A DNA stretch of 56,914 bases. It comes from Blastocladiella britannica (Eukaryota > Blastocladiomycota > Blastocladiomycetes > Blastocladiales > Blastocladiaceae). The position numbers and the translations under genes are program-made. The notes beneath the pieces are model-generated. The model saw only the letters and a program-made list of their open reading frames with translations, searched no databases and had not been told where the DNA came from. The stretch covers positions 1-56,914 of the forward strand of contig MU624561.1 of NCBI GenBank assembly GCA_025349905.2. The letters run 5' to 3'. Below, one piece after another: positions 44,367 through 54,910 of this stretch. The number at the start of each line of letters is the position of its first letter. Within the stretch, counting starts at the first letter, position 1.

Positions 44367-44768
44367 AATGTTTCTTTGAAATAATGCGAATTTCGCGCCA
44401 AATTGAAATGAACATGAACACCGAGTTTTCGCCTCAACTCTCCACCTCGACTTGAAGACCAGCTGCGGGTTCTGTTTTCGGCCATGTCGTTTCGCCGCCT
44501 GCGATGCACTGTTCGTATCTCGCTTTTCCTGTCCTTTACTGAGAAGATCAACAACAACAACAACAACCGGCCGAGGGGCTCAGATCTGGGACCAGCGGCT
44601 CAGGATGCAGTCGGGTCATCGGCGCGGACCTGACAGCTGAAATAACCTGATTGTATGGATTCGTGGGAAGTGGGCAAAATTTGGCGCGCCGACTTTTCGC
44701 TTTGTTTCATTTTTCCACGAAAAAGTCAATACCTCTCTCGCAAGAATTTATATAAATTTACTTTGAAA
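44367..44768. other. Divergent promoter region, POP5/SMD1
   Basis: About 400 bp between two head-to-head genes for RNA-processing proteins. It holds a CAA repeat (44548-44567) and a TATA-like stretch (tttatataaattt, ~44748-44760) just before the SMD1 start. No other gene is seen. Confidence 0.5.
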
Positions 44769-45429
44769 ATGAAGCTCGTTCGGTACGACGGTCCCTTTCA
44801 TTTGTCGCTTATTCTTGGTAGTGCACTTGGGTGGGTCCTGCCAACCCCCGAGTGCTGCTAGTCGGACTGGTCCGCTTGTTGACAACTTGATATTGACAAT
44901 AACACGTCCACAGATTCCTCATGAAGCTCAGTAACGAGTCGGTGACGATTGAGCTCAAGAATGGCACGGTATTGCACGGCACCGTGACCGGTACATATGC
45001 TTTACTCTTCCGTGTGCATGTTATACATCACTCACTAAACCATGTGGAACAGGCGTGGACATGTCCATGAATACGCACCTCAAGACCGTCAAGATGACCG
45101 TCAAGGACCGCGATCCGATCACCCTGGACCGGCTTGCGGTGCGCGGCAACACTATCCGGTACTACATTTTGCCCGACTCGTTGCCGCTCGACACGCTGCT
45201 GATTGACGACACTCCAAAGAGCAAATCCAAGCGGCCGCCAGGTGGTTCGTATATCATATACTCCTTTTTCTTTTTGGATGTTGTTATATTATTGACTTTG
45301 TTGTGTTGGAAAACAGCCAACGCAGCACGTGGCGGCGCCGGCGGGCGTGGTGGGCGCGGACGCGGTCGGGGAGGCCGTGGCGGTCCTCGTGGTGGAGGCG
45401 GCGGCGGCCGTGGTGGGTTCCGTGGGTAA
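44769..45429 (+). CDS. SMD1: Spliceosomal core protein Sm D1
   Basis: Exons 44769-44782, 44914-44990, 45053-45244 and 45317-45429; 131 residues. The Sm1 motif is [20 protein letters not shown] followed by [18 protein letters not shown]. The Sm2 motif is [20 protein letters not shown]. The tail is a long Gly-Arg repeat ([12 protein letters not shown]) that in other species is dimethylated and bound by SMN. SmD1 is part of the heptameric ring on U1, U2, U4 and U5 snRNAs. The first exon codes for four and two-thirds codons. A Gemin2 gene of the SMN complex lies 2 kb downstream. Confidence 0.94.
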
Positions 45430-45464
45430 CCTCAAATGCATCTTCATTTTTTTCTTTTTGGTGA

Positions 45465-46334
45465 TCAAGAACGGCCCGACCCGGGGGGAACAAACACAAT
45501 GCGCGACCGCGACGCCAGCTCGTGCTGCCGCCGTTGCGTCGCGCGCGCCGTTGCTTCAGTCTGCGTCTTGGCTGTCGTCATAAAGGTCAGTGACGAGTTG
45601 CGCTTGTCAACGAAATTCGAACGCATACTCAAGAGATCAAGGATCGGGGAGCTTTGAGCTTGCATATCCCCCACAGCAGCGTCCCACCGGTCCAGAGCCG
45701 TCGCGTACTCGTCCACCCCTAACACCGCCGCCAGATCGCGGAACAGCGTCGGACACCCTGCCTCGCGCGCCTGCACCACCGCGTCGGTGAAGTGCACGCC
45801 GTTGGTGGCCTTGAGCACGCGCCACCGCGCCAGCTTGGTCGCGAGCGCTGCTGTTGCCGGGGTTGCTGCTGCCGTTGGCAATGGTGGTATTGGGGGCAAG
45901 TACATGGCACTGGAGCTGGGCACAAATGCAGCAGAAGCAATGGGCGCCGCCGAATGTTGCGGCAACAATGGAGCTGGTGGCAGCACTACGGGATCGGGTG
46001 TGGGGCCGCGACGGCCGAACGCACGGCGCACCAGGTCCGCGTACGCGACCGAGTCGGCGGCGTTGGTGACGGGCGGTCCAGCGCGCCATGATGTGCTTGC
46101 GGCCTTTATCCATGCTGGTCCTGGTAGTGGGTTTGGTGGTGTTGGCACAGGAGGAAGCGCTGGTCCGACCGGTACGTCGTCGTCATTGGTCAAGATGCGA
46201 GCAGCGATTGGCGACGAAGATACCGCGTTGCTGGGTGCGTGGACGGGCGCGGGCAAATCACTAGCATCCTCTTCGCCCTCCGAGTCGGTCGAGTAGGCGA
46301 CCAGCGGCGCTGCGGCACGGCGACCATGCATCAT
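45465..46334 (-). CDS. HCNGP-domain protein (SAP30BP-like)
   Basis: Single exon from the Met pair at 46334; 289 residues. The N-terminus LVAYSTDSEGEED fits the start of SAP30BP/HCNGP proteins. After a Pro/Ala-rich linker comes a ~55-residue domain (TKLARWRVLKATNGVHFTDA, then FRDLAAVLGVDEYATALDRW) that follows the HCNGP pattern of a helix, a GxHF turn, a second helix and a G(I/V)DEY element. Human SAP30BP acts in transcription and branch-site recognition by RBM17. The NPS core of the family is weak here, so the call rests on overall pattern. Convergent with SMD1 (35 bp between stops) and head to head with the STPG gene (60 bp). Confidence 0.6.
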   Translation of the reverse strand: MMHGRRAAAPLVAYSTDSEGEEDASDLPAPVHAPSNAVSSSPIAARILTNDDDVPVGPALPPVPTPPNPLPGPAWIKAASTSWRAGPPVTNAADSVAYADLVRRAFGRRGPTPDPVVLPPAPLLPQHSAAPIASAAFVPSSSAMYLPPIPPLPTAAATPATAALATKLARWRVLKATNGVHFTDAVVQAREAGCPTLFRDLAAVLGVDEYATALDRWDAAVGDMQAQSSPILDLLSMRSNFVDKRNSSLTFMTTAKTQTEATARATQRRQHELASRSRIVFVPPGSGRS

Positions 46335-46394
46335 TTCTTGAATAATTGTTGAATTTTGGTTGGAAGCAACACGCATTTCCCAGAATAGAAAAGA

Positions 46395-47347
46395 ATGCAG
46401 TTTGTGCATCTGGCGCAGGCACCCCTGCCCCGCGCCGATCCGCCGACGCGTGCCGACAAGCTCGTCCATGTACGATCATTGATCCATTCAAAAGACGAAT
46501 TGATCTTACCTGGAAGAATTCGCAGATCGCCGCCGTAGAGAAACGGCGACAATCGCAGCTCGGACCTGGCGCGTACCAGCCAACGACAATTGGTCCTCGA
46601 ACCCCAAATGCATGCACTCAAACAACGCCGCGGTTTCTCGGACCGAAATCCAGTAATGACTGTGGCACACCATCTCCCACGGCGTATGATCCAGCACCGG
46701 TTCCACCCCTGAATGGATCCAACGCCACTCGATCGTGCTTTGCGCCCCCACTCACGGCTGTCTCAGCGGCTCGGCTGGAAGAAGCAAGGCTGGCAGCGAT
46801 GCCGGCCCCGAATCACTATGCGACGTATAGTTCTCCAAATGCGAGCCAGGGCCTGGCGAGTCTGGCATCCAAGGTCCCTCGGTTCACCGACCCGCAAGAC
46901 TCCGCACCTGCAGTCGGCACGTACACTCCCGGTCCTCCAACCGAAACAGCGATTCCCCTGGTGCGGTTCGGACAATACGCGTCCCGTTCACGCGACGCTG
47001 CGCTCGGCCCTCCCGGGATCCTAGTAGTGGACCGCGACGTGCGCGCGGCCCCGGGACGGTACGCGGTAGACGCCGCCGACCGCGCCACCCGCCGTGCCGC
47101 CGCCACCGCTTCGTTCACGGCTGCCGATCGGCCAGAGTACGCGACACGGGCGGGACCAGGGCCCGTCAGGGCCGTGGACGCCCGCGCTGCGGCTGTGCCG
47201 GCACGACCCGTGCACGCAGTACCCGTGCTGGCGGCGGCACCTCCGCCACGTACCTCCGCGCCGCCGTTGCCGTGGCTGGAGCTGCGCGAGGCCGAGGCAC
47301 GGGCACGCGCCAGGGCTCGGTGCATTCGGCTTGAATTGGCATCTTAA
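46395..47347 (+). CDS. STPG/SHIPPO-repeat protein, probable axonemal
   Basis: Exons 46395-46469 and about 46526-47347; 298 residues. The first exon codes MQFVHLAQAPLPRADPPTRA. The rest contains spaced Pro-Gly/Tyr motifs of the sperm-tail PG-rich repeat: LGPGAY, SPTAYDP, PAPNHYATY, VGTYTPGPP, APGRYAV, with the typical phenylalanine-rich or RF partner (PRFLGP, VPRFTDP) in between. Such proteins lie inside doublet microtubules of cilia and flagella. Two acceptors 9 bp apart (46517 or 46526) keep frame. The main frame contains no upstream ATG, which is why the first exon is needed. The C-terminus is Ala/Arg-rich. Confidence 0.7.
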
Positions 47348-47363
47348 ATTGAATGTATTATGT

Positions 47364-48426
47364 TTATGGGGCGTCTGGTACTCGGGATGGTGGTGGGGGT
47401 ACGTCCGACGACATGTCGCACAAGTCGCGCTGCCCGAACGCTTGCGCAATGAGCGCGAGCACGATCCGCGCCGCCGTGGCCACTTCTGCATCGCTTGTAC
47501 TGCTGCCGTCCTGAGGAGCAACAACGGCCGACGAACCACGCTGCACCACCAGCCGCTGTGCGACTTTAGCTAAATCCCGGAGCATACTGATAGCGTCCAT
47601 GGTCGGCACGTCCGCGTCCAGCGCCGCCAGCAGACAGTACACGGTACGCAGCCGGGCCACCAGCACCACCGGCTCGGCGTGCACAGCCGCCGCGATCCAC
47701 CGGCGGTGCAGCGCCAATACCACATGCACCATATGTTGCGAGAACGTGGCCAGGAAAGCTAGACGCGCTACGGAAGCGTGCGCGGGCGTCGGCTCCGCGT
47801 ACAAGAACCGGAACCACGCATCTTCGTCGGTGCCCGATGGAAGTCGGGCCGCAATGGCAACCAAGTCGGGTGGCAGCACCGATTCTGGCCGCTCATCGGT
47901 TACAGATACACTCCAGGCAATGCCACCTGGCCCAGGAGCGGGAAGCGGTGGGGCAGTGCGTGCGCGGTGGTCCACCACGGCTCGCTGGAGCCGTGCAAAG
48001 TCAGCGTGCGTGCGCTCGGCCCACGCGCGGTCAATGGTGGGCGGACGCGCAACACCAGAGGCCACCGAGAAGGCCGAGAACGGGTTGGCAGGCGCGTCTG
48101 TTGCTGTCGGCGAGCGGCGGCGACGTTTGGATGGTGGGCTACCCGTTGCTGTGGTTGCAACAGCACTAATGCGGATCGAGGTCGGAAGCACAGCGGCTTC
48201 TTGGCGCACGCGTCGCAAGTACTCTTCGCCCGAGATGGGCGGTAGGTCCGGGTCGCCTACTGGGTGCTGTGGATACCTTATGGGTCAGTGTCGCCAATGA
48301 TTTCCATAAAAGTGAAGAACGAACTCGACCAACGGGCAACGAGCCGCCGCGCCGGGGTTTGGGTACCGTGTCGTCGTCGGCATCGTCGCTGCTGCTGCTT
48401 CCATCGGCATCGTAAGGTCGTCTCAT
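47364..48426 (-). CDS. GEMIN2: SMN-complex protein Gemin2 (SIP1)
   Basis: Exons (complement) 48426-48325 and 48266-47364; 334 residues. Gemin2 marks: LPVG...DPDLPPISGEEYLRRVRQEA at the exon junction, DEDAWFRFLYAEPTP, a helical bundle (MVHVVLALHRRWI, LRTVYCLLAALDADVP), MLRDLAKVAQRLV, and the C-terminal ALIAQAFGQRDLCDM. Gemin2 holds five Sm proteins in a horseshoe during snRNP assembly. The intron uses a GTTCGT donor and is 58 bp. An SmD1 gene, one of its clients, sits nearby. The gene is head to head with the DPY30 gene over 82 bp. Confidence 0.85.
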
Positions 48427-48508
48427 TTTTTTTCGTGTTGAAGTTGAAGGAGCGCATTTCCCATCCCAGGCTGACTCTTTCGACTTTATTCACACGCGCA
48501 CGACAACA

Positions 48509-49154
48509 ATGGACGCGACGACAGCACCCGTCATGCAAGGTACCTTCCCACCTACAATATAATGAGAATATTTATTCAACTGGATCGCCCAAACAGGAAT
48601 GCTGACACTGGATCCCACTCCAGTTGCTGATGGACCGGATCCCGCCGTTGCCCCCGCTGATCCGTCGCCTTCCTATCCATATGCCCTCGAAATTCGCACT
48701 GTTCAGGTTTTTTCCCATTTTTTTAATTGTAACCGTATACAGCCCTGCTGATGAAATAAAATACAGGAACTGTTTGAGCAAGAAAAGCGCGGCCTGATGG
48801 ACTCGGGGAAAGAGTACATTCAGGCGCTGCCTGTGCGGACGTACCTGGATCATACGGTGGTTCCCATTGTGCTCGAAGGCATGAAGGCGCTTGTCCGCGA
48901 ACGGTTTGCATTATTGTTCTTTTTTTCCAAAGCTTGCAGGAAAACTGAAACGATCCCTTAACAGCCCGCCAAACCCATGCGAGTACTTGGGCCTGTTCTT
49001 GCTCAAGAACGCATCACGCGCAGACAAGCCGCCTCCTGCCGCGCCGACGGCAGCAACAGTCAGCAGTAATGGCGGTAGTGCACCGGGATCCTGGACAGCC
49101 GTGCCCGGATCGGCCCCTGGGGCAGCGCCAGCGACTGGAGGCGCGGCGGTGTAG
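48509..49154 (+). CDS. DPY30-domain protein (SDC1-like)
   Basis: Exons 48509-48539, 48597-48706, 48767-48903 and 48965-49154; 155 residues. The Dpy-30 dimerisation motif is complete across the last intron: VRTYLDHTVVPIVLEGMKAL, then RERPPNPCEYLGLFLLKN. The N-terminal part is acidic/Pro-rich and the C-terminus is Ala/Gly/Pro-rich. The best-known roles are as a subunit of COMPASS/SET1 histone methyltransferase (Sdc1/DPY30) and, in flagellates, of radial spokes; the sequence alone does not separate them. The chromatin role is the default. Confidence 0.85.
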
Positions 49155-49229
49155 CTGTGGCGTCGTGTCCTTTCAAATGAAAACCTCTCTTTTGCGATTG
49201 ATCGACAACCATTTTGAAGAATATCATCA

Positions 49230-50535
49230 ATGACAACCATGGCCAATGGCGTTCCGGTCCAGGTACCGACCCCAGCTTCAACAGGAACCACTGGAGCAGC
49301 AGCAGCGCAGCCTCCACCGCCCAACCGCGTGGCACTGGTCATGGTCCCGAGCTCCGCTCTGCAGGGCTACATGATCCATGCCACCACCACCGCGCACGAA
49401 GAGGTCATGGGCTTGATTCTGGGCGACTGGATTGTGCGCTATATATATATCTCGTCCCCCGTGCGATACTGGGACTGATTGACCCTGTATGAAAAAAGGA
49501 CATTCCGCCAACGTCCATGGAGGACACGGCCACGCCCGAATCCATTGCCGACGTGATGTGTTTTTTGGTGCAGCGGCGGCTCGATAAGCGGCCCGACCGC
49601 GTCGAGCTGGCGCCCGAGCAGTTGATCGAGGCTGCTGCACACGCCGAGCAGTTGTCGGTGACGACGGGCAAGCGGGTTCGGGTCATTGGATGGGTATGTC
49701 GTACTCTCCTCTATATTTCATTTTCGGGGGATCTCACGCGTTTACAATACGACAGTACCACAGCCATCCCAATATCACGGTATGCACACTCTTTTTATTG
49801 GCTGGCGCCAAAGATCCATGTACTTACACACAAATATTTTAAAGGTACAACCGTCCCATGTGGACGTGGGCACCCAGCGTACGCAGCAGCTTATGGACGG
49901 CCGGTTTATTGGATTGATCATGTCCGTGTTCCACTCGGACCACTCGACTCACGTACACCTGATTTCACCTTTCGGATCCATGACATCTAAAGCTTACGTC
50001 TAAAACAGGCTCAACAACAGCGGCTCATTGCGTTCCAGACCAACAACATGGTCAACACGTTCTTGCCCATCCCGATCTCAGTCTACTACGACCCAATCTC
50101 GCCACCGACCGCCGCCATGCTTGCGTCGGTCCCGCGCACGCTGTACGGCGAGTTGGTGGACGAGCACGACCGGTTGGTGGGTGCTGGAACCGCTGCGGTA
50201 TGTCTTTTTTTTTGAATGTTCTTCAATGTGGCTCGGTTGAGTAATGTGATAACGTGGGTTTTACGTAGGATACGGGCACCGCCGTCGGCCCGGCTCAGCG
50301 ACTCATGACGGGTCTTCACCATGTTGCGGAACTGGCTAATCTCCACGACAAGGTGATTTCGCCTGTTTTGGAGGTGGCTCGGTACCACTCGGAGCGCAAG
50401 GCGGCTGGTTCGTCGCCTAATGTATGTTTTCAAAAAAAAAAAAAATTCTTGATTGTGGCCGCCGATCTAACGTTTTTTTTTTTCCGGGAAATTAAGACAA
50501 GGAGTGATCCAAGCCATGACTTGATCTCCTTTTGA
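49230..50535 (+). CDS. BRCC36-like Lys63-specific JAMM deubiquitinase
   Basis: Exons 49230-49433, 49499-49693, 49756-49779, 49845-49952, 50009-50197, 50269-50421 and probably 50497-50535; about 303 residues. The MPN+ domain has the catalytic Glu in HEEVMGLILGDW, the BRCC36-typical RRLDKRPDRVELAPEQLIEA, and the JAMM zinc site WYHSHPNIT + VQPSHVDV (His-x-His ... Asp). The HSHP motif sits almost alone on a 24-nt exon. A coiled-coil-like helix (AELANLHDKVISPVLEVARY) ends the protein. BRCC36 cuts Lys63 ubiquitin chains in the BRISC and ARISC/BRCA1-A complexes with a pseudo-MPN partner, not seen here. The last exon is uncertain; an alternative acceptor at 50501 ends the protein after one more residue. 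Confidence 0.85.
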
Positions 50536-50640
50536 AAATGTGAAGGATAATGGTTTTTTTCATTCTCTGCTCTGCTATGCAACTCGGGACGAGTTGTGCT
50601 ACAAACAAGACAAGCGCTTACGTACTAGAACTTCTGCCTC

Positions 50641-52171
50641 TCAATGAATGTACATGTTGTCGCGGCTCGGACACTTCCAGTGGACATTGTACGGATCCAC
50701 TTCGGTCGTCTTCTCGTTGGCCCCCTCGAGCATGTTGTTCCACAAGACCGCGGCCATGACTTGATTTGCGCACAGGTTCGGGTGGAAACCTTTGATCACA
50801 CCAGGGGTCAGTCGTCCCGAGTGCTGTTGAAAATACTATTGGAAACATACAATCGAGCTTGGAGAGGTACTCTTGGCCGTACTGGGAAACATGCGTGCCC
50901 GTGAACCCAGGCTGGTACGTGACGCGAAAGTGCGGGTCATGCGAAAACTCTTGCGCGAGCCCGGCAAACTCGCGGTTGTACTGGGCAACCAGCGTGTCCA
51001 TTTCTTTTTTTCCCGATGATCACGTCAGGATCCATTACCTATCAGCAAAGATAATATAAGCAGGTACCTTTCCGCCACTTTTCCTCGTGAATGCATGGAC
51101 AAAAGTGGAACCGCTCAAACACTTTAGCGCAGTACGGAACCGGAAGAGCCGCATCGTACACTTGCGTGACCGAGGGCACACCCAGCAAGTTGATTTTCCA
51201 TCGTGGAGCCGAGTTGCGAAGCGTAAGCAGCGCCTCGCGCACGGAATTCACTACCGCGGTGGTATTGGCGCGGTCGTCGGGCAAGCAATCTCCGCACACG
51301 TTGTTGGCTCCAATCAAGACCGTGACCAATTTCCACTGCGATCGGTGGATCAGGTACCGCGGTAACAGGAGAAGGTTTACGAGTGAGGTGGCCTGGCCGG
51401 GGAGGTCTTGGGCGATGGCTCCCGAGACCTATTTATAATTGAATTGATGAATTGAGGCGATGGCTAACGATAAAGGTGTACGTACAGCACGATCCATGCC
51501 TTTGCCCTGCGCAAGGGGGAGTGAAATGGCCTTGGGAGCACCTACCAGTGACGACGAGTCGCTCACGGATTTCATGAAGTTCGGGATCGTCAGCTCTTTA
51601 TCGTCACCCCCAATTGAAAACACCTTGCCCCGGTACTCGAGCACGCGTGTATTTGGGAGCTTGCTCGAAATCATGGCTGTCCACATTTATGATGAGTGAT
51701 CCGCCGAGATTCCCATGTTAGTTATGGGCCAAAGTACCAAATCCAGCTGAAATCGAGTCGCCGAGCACGCCCACAACTCGGATATCCTGCGCATCACAAC
51801 CAAATGTTAGCACTTGTTGGAGCATTCGAGAAAATCGATTGAAATACCTTGTGCCGAACTTGGTCAGCAGTGCGGTCCTCGTCACTTACCCCGTCCTCGG
51901 CATCAAACGGCGCGCACGGGAATGGCGAGACTGGATGTGAGCACGTGTCATTCAGGCCCCAGTGGCGGCCGTTCCGAATGGCCGAGCGGAAGTATGCGCC
52001 GAGCTCGCTCACCCAGCGCGAAGTCCACGGGATTAGCGGATGCGCGTGTTCATTGGTGAGTTCCTGGGCGGTCGCTTGCGTCACCATGAGAGGTGAGCCA
52101 GGAACCGCCGCCGATACGACCACAAGGATCGCGGCCAGGCCGACAAGGACCGAGAAACAAGGTGGGTTCAT
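50641..52171 (-). CDS. Secreted GDSL/SGNH phospholipase (PLB1-like)
   Basis: Exons (complement) 52171-51848, 51786-51738, 51676-51486, 51428-51068, 51003-50851 and 50789-50641; 408 residues, phases consistent. A signal peptide (CFSVLVGLAAILVVVSAAVP) precedes the SGNH blocks: block I VVGVLGDSISAGF with the nucleophile Ser, a glycine in YRGKVFSIGGD, block III VLIGANNVCGDC with Asn, and block V LDCFHPNLCANQVMA with the Asp-x-x-His pair (formed across the last intron). The layout resembles the animal PLB1/AdPLB phospholipase B repeats, which remove fatty acids from phospholipids. It has many cysteines, as expected for an exported enzyme. No GPI or TM anchor is seen. Confidence 0.85.
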
Positions 52172-52234
52172 GTGTTTTAAGATATTTTGAGGTGTAAAAA
52201 TAGCCAAAAAAGGAGAAGAAAAAAAGAAAAAAAA

Positions 52235-54344
52235 TCACTCTAAGGCCCGCTCTGGCCCATCCAACCGCATTCGCTTAGCAACATGCTCGTCCGCCGCTGC
52301 TGCTGTCACTGCTGCTGCTGTTGGTGCCCCATCTTGAACACTGTCGACGTCATCGTCATCTGACAAAACAAATTTCACAGGTGTCAGCATGTCATCGACA
52401 ACAAAAAAAAAAAACGTGAAAGCATACCTTGCACCATGCCCAAAGGGCGCTTCCGACCAACAACCGTGTTCTCGTCATCCTGAATAATACCCCCTTTGAC
52501 CGGCAAGATCGTCGTCGTCATCGTAGCACTGTCCATTGGATGGGGAACGTCCACCATAGCAGCAGCAGCCGGATCGGCCGTGATCCGTGTCGGTGAGACA
52601 ACAAGCGGAGTCGTGGCAAGCAAGTGCTCCGAGGCAGCGGCGGCAACAACCAACGTCGTCGTCGTCATGGTGGGGCTGCCTCCCGAGCCAAGCGACGGCG
52701 ACCCTTGCCGCGAAACCACCACAGATCCGGAGCGCGAGCCCGCCGCCGACGCGAGCGGCAGTACCGGCAGTGGCACATCGTCCAAATCGTCATCTTCTTC
52801 CTCCTCCTCGTACGCGAGAAGCGTCGTTGCTGGGCGGGGCGTGATCAACGGCGAGGGCATCGGAGTGGCGGCAGCCGACACGGCGAGGAGCGCCGGTGGT
52901 GCCTGCGGGGACGCGAGCACTTCCTCCTCCACCACCACAAGGCTGGTTGCTGAAGTGTCGGGTACCTCGGAATCACCCACGTTACCGACGTCCTCGTCAA
53001 CGTCAGCGCCATTGGCAGGTTCAGCTGCCATTGCCTCGGGCAAAAGAGAACCCTCCTTTTCAAGTATCGCTGGGGTCTCCTCGTCAGCAGCGGGCAGCCC
53101 GTCGTCCTCGTCACCGCTGCCGCTCAGGTCGTTGGCTTCCAGCATGGAGCTCGCGCGACGGATCAGCTCGTCTAGTTTGCGCTGCGCCGACGAGCCGGTC
53201 TCGCGAAGGACCAGCTGCAGTGGCTCGGCCGTTTTTGGATGAAGCGTCGTGTGCAAGTTCCAAAACGTACACAATGCATTTTCGTATGCAAGGTCGGTGC
53301 CCTGATCGAGTACGTTTGTATTAGTATGTGTCAAAAGGAAAAGGAAAAGGAAAAAGTACAAACCTCATGAATCAAAAGCCCATCCAGATTAGAAAACTCG
53401 AGCGCGACCGACGTGCCATCAATCCCAAAGTGCGTCTTGGCCGTGCGCATAAACTCATTGAGCGTCTCATCGTAAAAAAGCCGGTCCACGTCGCTCGGGT
53501 CCACGAAAAGCGCGCCGTCACGGTGCGCGTCAAACAGCACGTGCGAGGCGCCGCGAAAGGTCATGGCGAGGTTGGCGCTGTACTCTTCCTGGTCGCTCTC
53601 GCCTTCCTCGTCATTGACGTTATCGTACTCGTTGCCATTGGTGTCGTTCTGGTTGTCGATATTGTCGTTGTTGTTGTTGTCGCCCTCCACATGGGCGTTG
53701 TCGATTTCATCAGCGGGAACGTCGGCAACGGCAACAGCGCTTTCACCTCCAGAAGGAACCGGGACCGCGTCATCAGTAGTGGTCGTGGCATCGCCGTCGC
53801 CAGTGGGTATCAGGGTAGCATCGTCGCCAGCGGAGATCATTGCAGCGTCGTCGCCAAGAGCAAGGATCATGACAGTGTCGTCGCCAAGTTGAGGTACCAC
53901 GGCCAGGTCAGGGAGCAGTTGGGCAGTCGGTTCGGTCGCTGGATCGAACGCAGTTGCATCAATATCAATCGTCGACGTGGTCACCACCGCCCCATGGATC
54001 GCTGCCGCAGTTGGAACTGGCGCAACAAGGTCGCGCATCACCATGTCGCTGGTGTCGGCCCAATCGCTCATGCTGGCGAAATCCGACTCGGCGTCCATAT
54101 CCACGTCCGGCGCAGCAGCAGCGCCATCCACATCCATGCACGACAGTGGCGTGCCGGCGCGGGAAGTCGACATGGCGCCCTGGTCGTACTCGCCGTCGCC
54201 GTTCACCACGACTTGAGGCAAGTCAATGGGCATGGCGTCGTCGACCATGGACGTAAACACGTGCGAGTCGGCCATTTCGACCTCAAGCACCGAGGTCGGC
54301 GGCATCAAAGTGCCAGGGAGTGTCGTTGCTGGGAAAAATGACAT
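52235..54344 (-). CDS. Large acidic protein of unknown function with one folded-looking region
   Basis: Exons (complement) 54344-53364, 53301-52428 and 52359-52235; 659 residues, phases consistent. Two long Asp/Ala/Val/Thr-rich low-complexity regions flank a ~120-residue segment that looks folded and is split by intron 1: SHVLFDAHRDGALFVDPSDV, RLFYDETLNEFMRTAKTHFG, VALEFSNLDGLLIHEG, ENALCTFWNLHTTLHPKT. The C-terminus has a basic cluster (HVAKRMRLDG) that could be a nuclear signal. I do not recognise the family. The start was taken at the first Met giving the whole frame; an upstream exon is possible because a CAG acceptor lies just inside. Confidence 0.6.
53333..53357. repeat. AAAAGG hexanucleotide microsatellite in an intron
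   Basis: Four near-perfect copies of AAAAGG (CCTTTT on the coding strand) fill the first intron of the acidic-protein gene just inside its donor, as a pyrimidine tract. Confidence 0.75.
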
Positions 54345-54910
54345 GTTTGTTATTTTCCTTCTTATTCGGGCTGGTTGCGTGTCGTGAGTGTGCACACAGA
54401 ATCGGGGGTCGAGAAAAATGAAACAAAATTAAAACCGGGCGGCACGTCCTAAAAAAGAAAAGAAGATTTTTGTTGTGATTAATCAAATGCGCGTTTGAGA
54501 GAGAATTCTATACTTTACAGCTCCCAGAACATTTCAAGATTTTCTCATCACAGTGTAAATCTTGAAATTCAAGATTTTCCTTAGCTTGTCTTTCTTGAAT
54601 TGAACGAGCACCTGTAACCATCGCGCATTTTAACCACAAACCGACTTGGCTTGCCTGTTCAATAACACCGGCTTCCTTTATACCATCAGCCTTGTCCCAG
54701 GCCATCTCCTCTTGAGTACACACCTCTTTCCTCGCACACGACCGACACCACCACACCACCCAACACCACACTCCAGCACAAGCGACGTTGGTGGTGAGGA
54801 CATTGACGACGCGACTGTCAACCTTGGAGCTGTCGAGGACGAGCGAGCGTCATTCCCCGTTGCTGCCGCCGCCGCCGCTGCCCTCGCTGCCGCTGCCAAC
54901 ATTACAGCCA
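54345..54910. other. Divergent intergenic region with inverted-repeat cluster
   Basis: About 570 bp between two head-to-head unknown genes. No ATG occurs on the plus strand between about 54490 and 54910. It contains the inverted-repeat cluster at 54532-54577 and, nearer the right-hand gene, a CA/CC-rich strand-biased stretch (54720-54780). A plus-strand Ala-rich open frame begins before 54790 without a start codon (see the next gene). Confidence 0.5.
54532..54577. promoter_or_regulatory. Three alternating copies of TTTCAAGATTT
   Basis: TTTCAAGATTT (54532-54542), its exact reverse complement AAATCTTGAAA (54557-54567) and again TTCAAGATTT (54568-54577) follow each other. The second and third copies form a near-continuous palindrome with a single centre base. 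A further TTCTTGAATTGAAC lies at ~54592. Alternating GAA/TTC units recall heat-shock elements, but spacing is not canonical. A bidirectional upstream element is a plausible reading. Confidence 0.5.

Noticed and set aside
49230..50535. eIF3f as the identity of the MPN protein
   Set aside because: eIF3f lacks an intact JAMM site; here Glu, HSHP and the Asp are present together with the BRCC36-type DKRxDRVExxPEQL segment.
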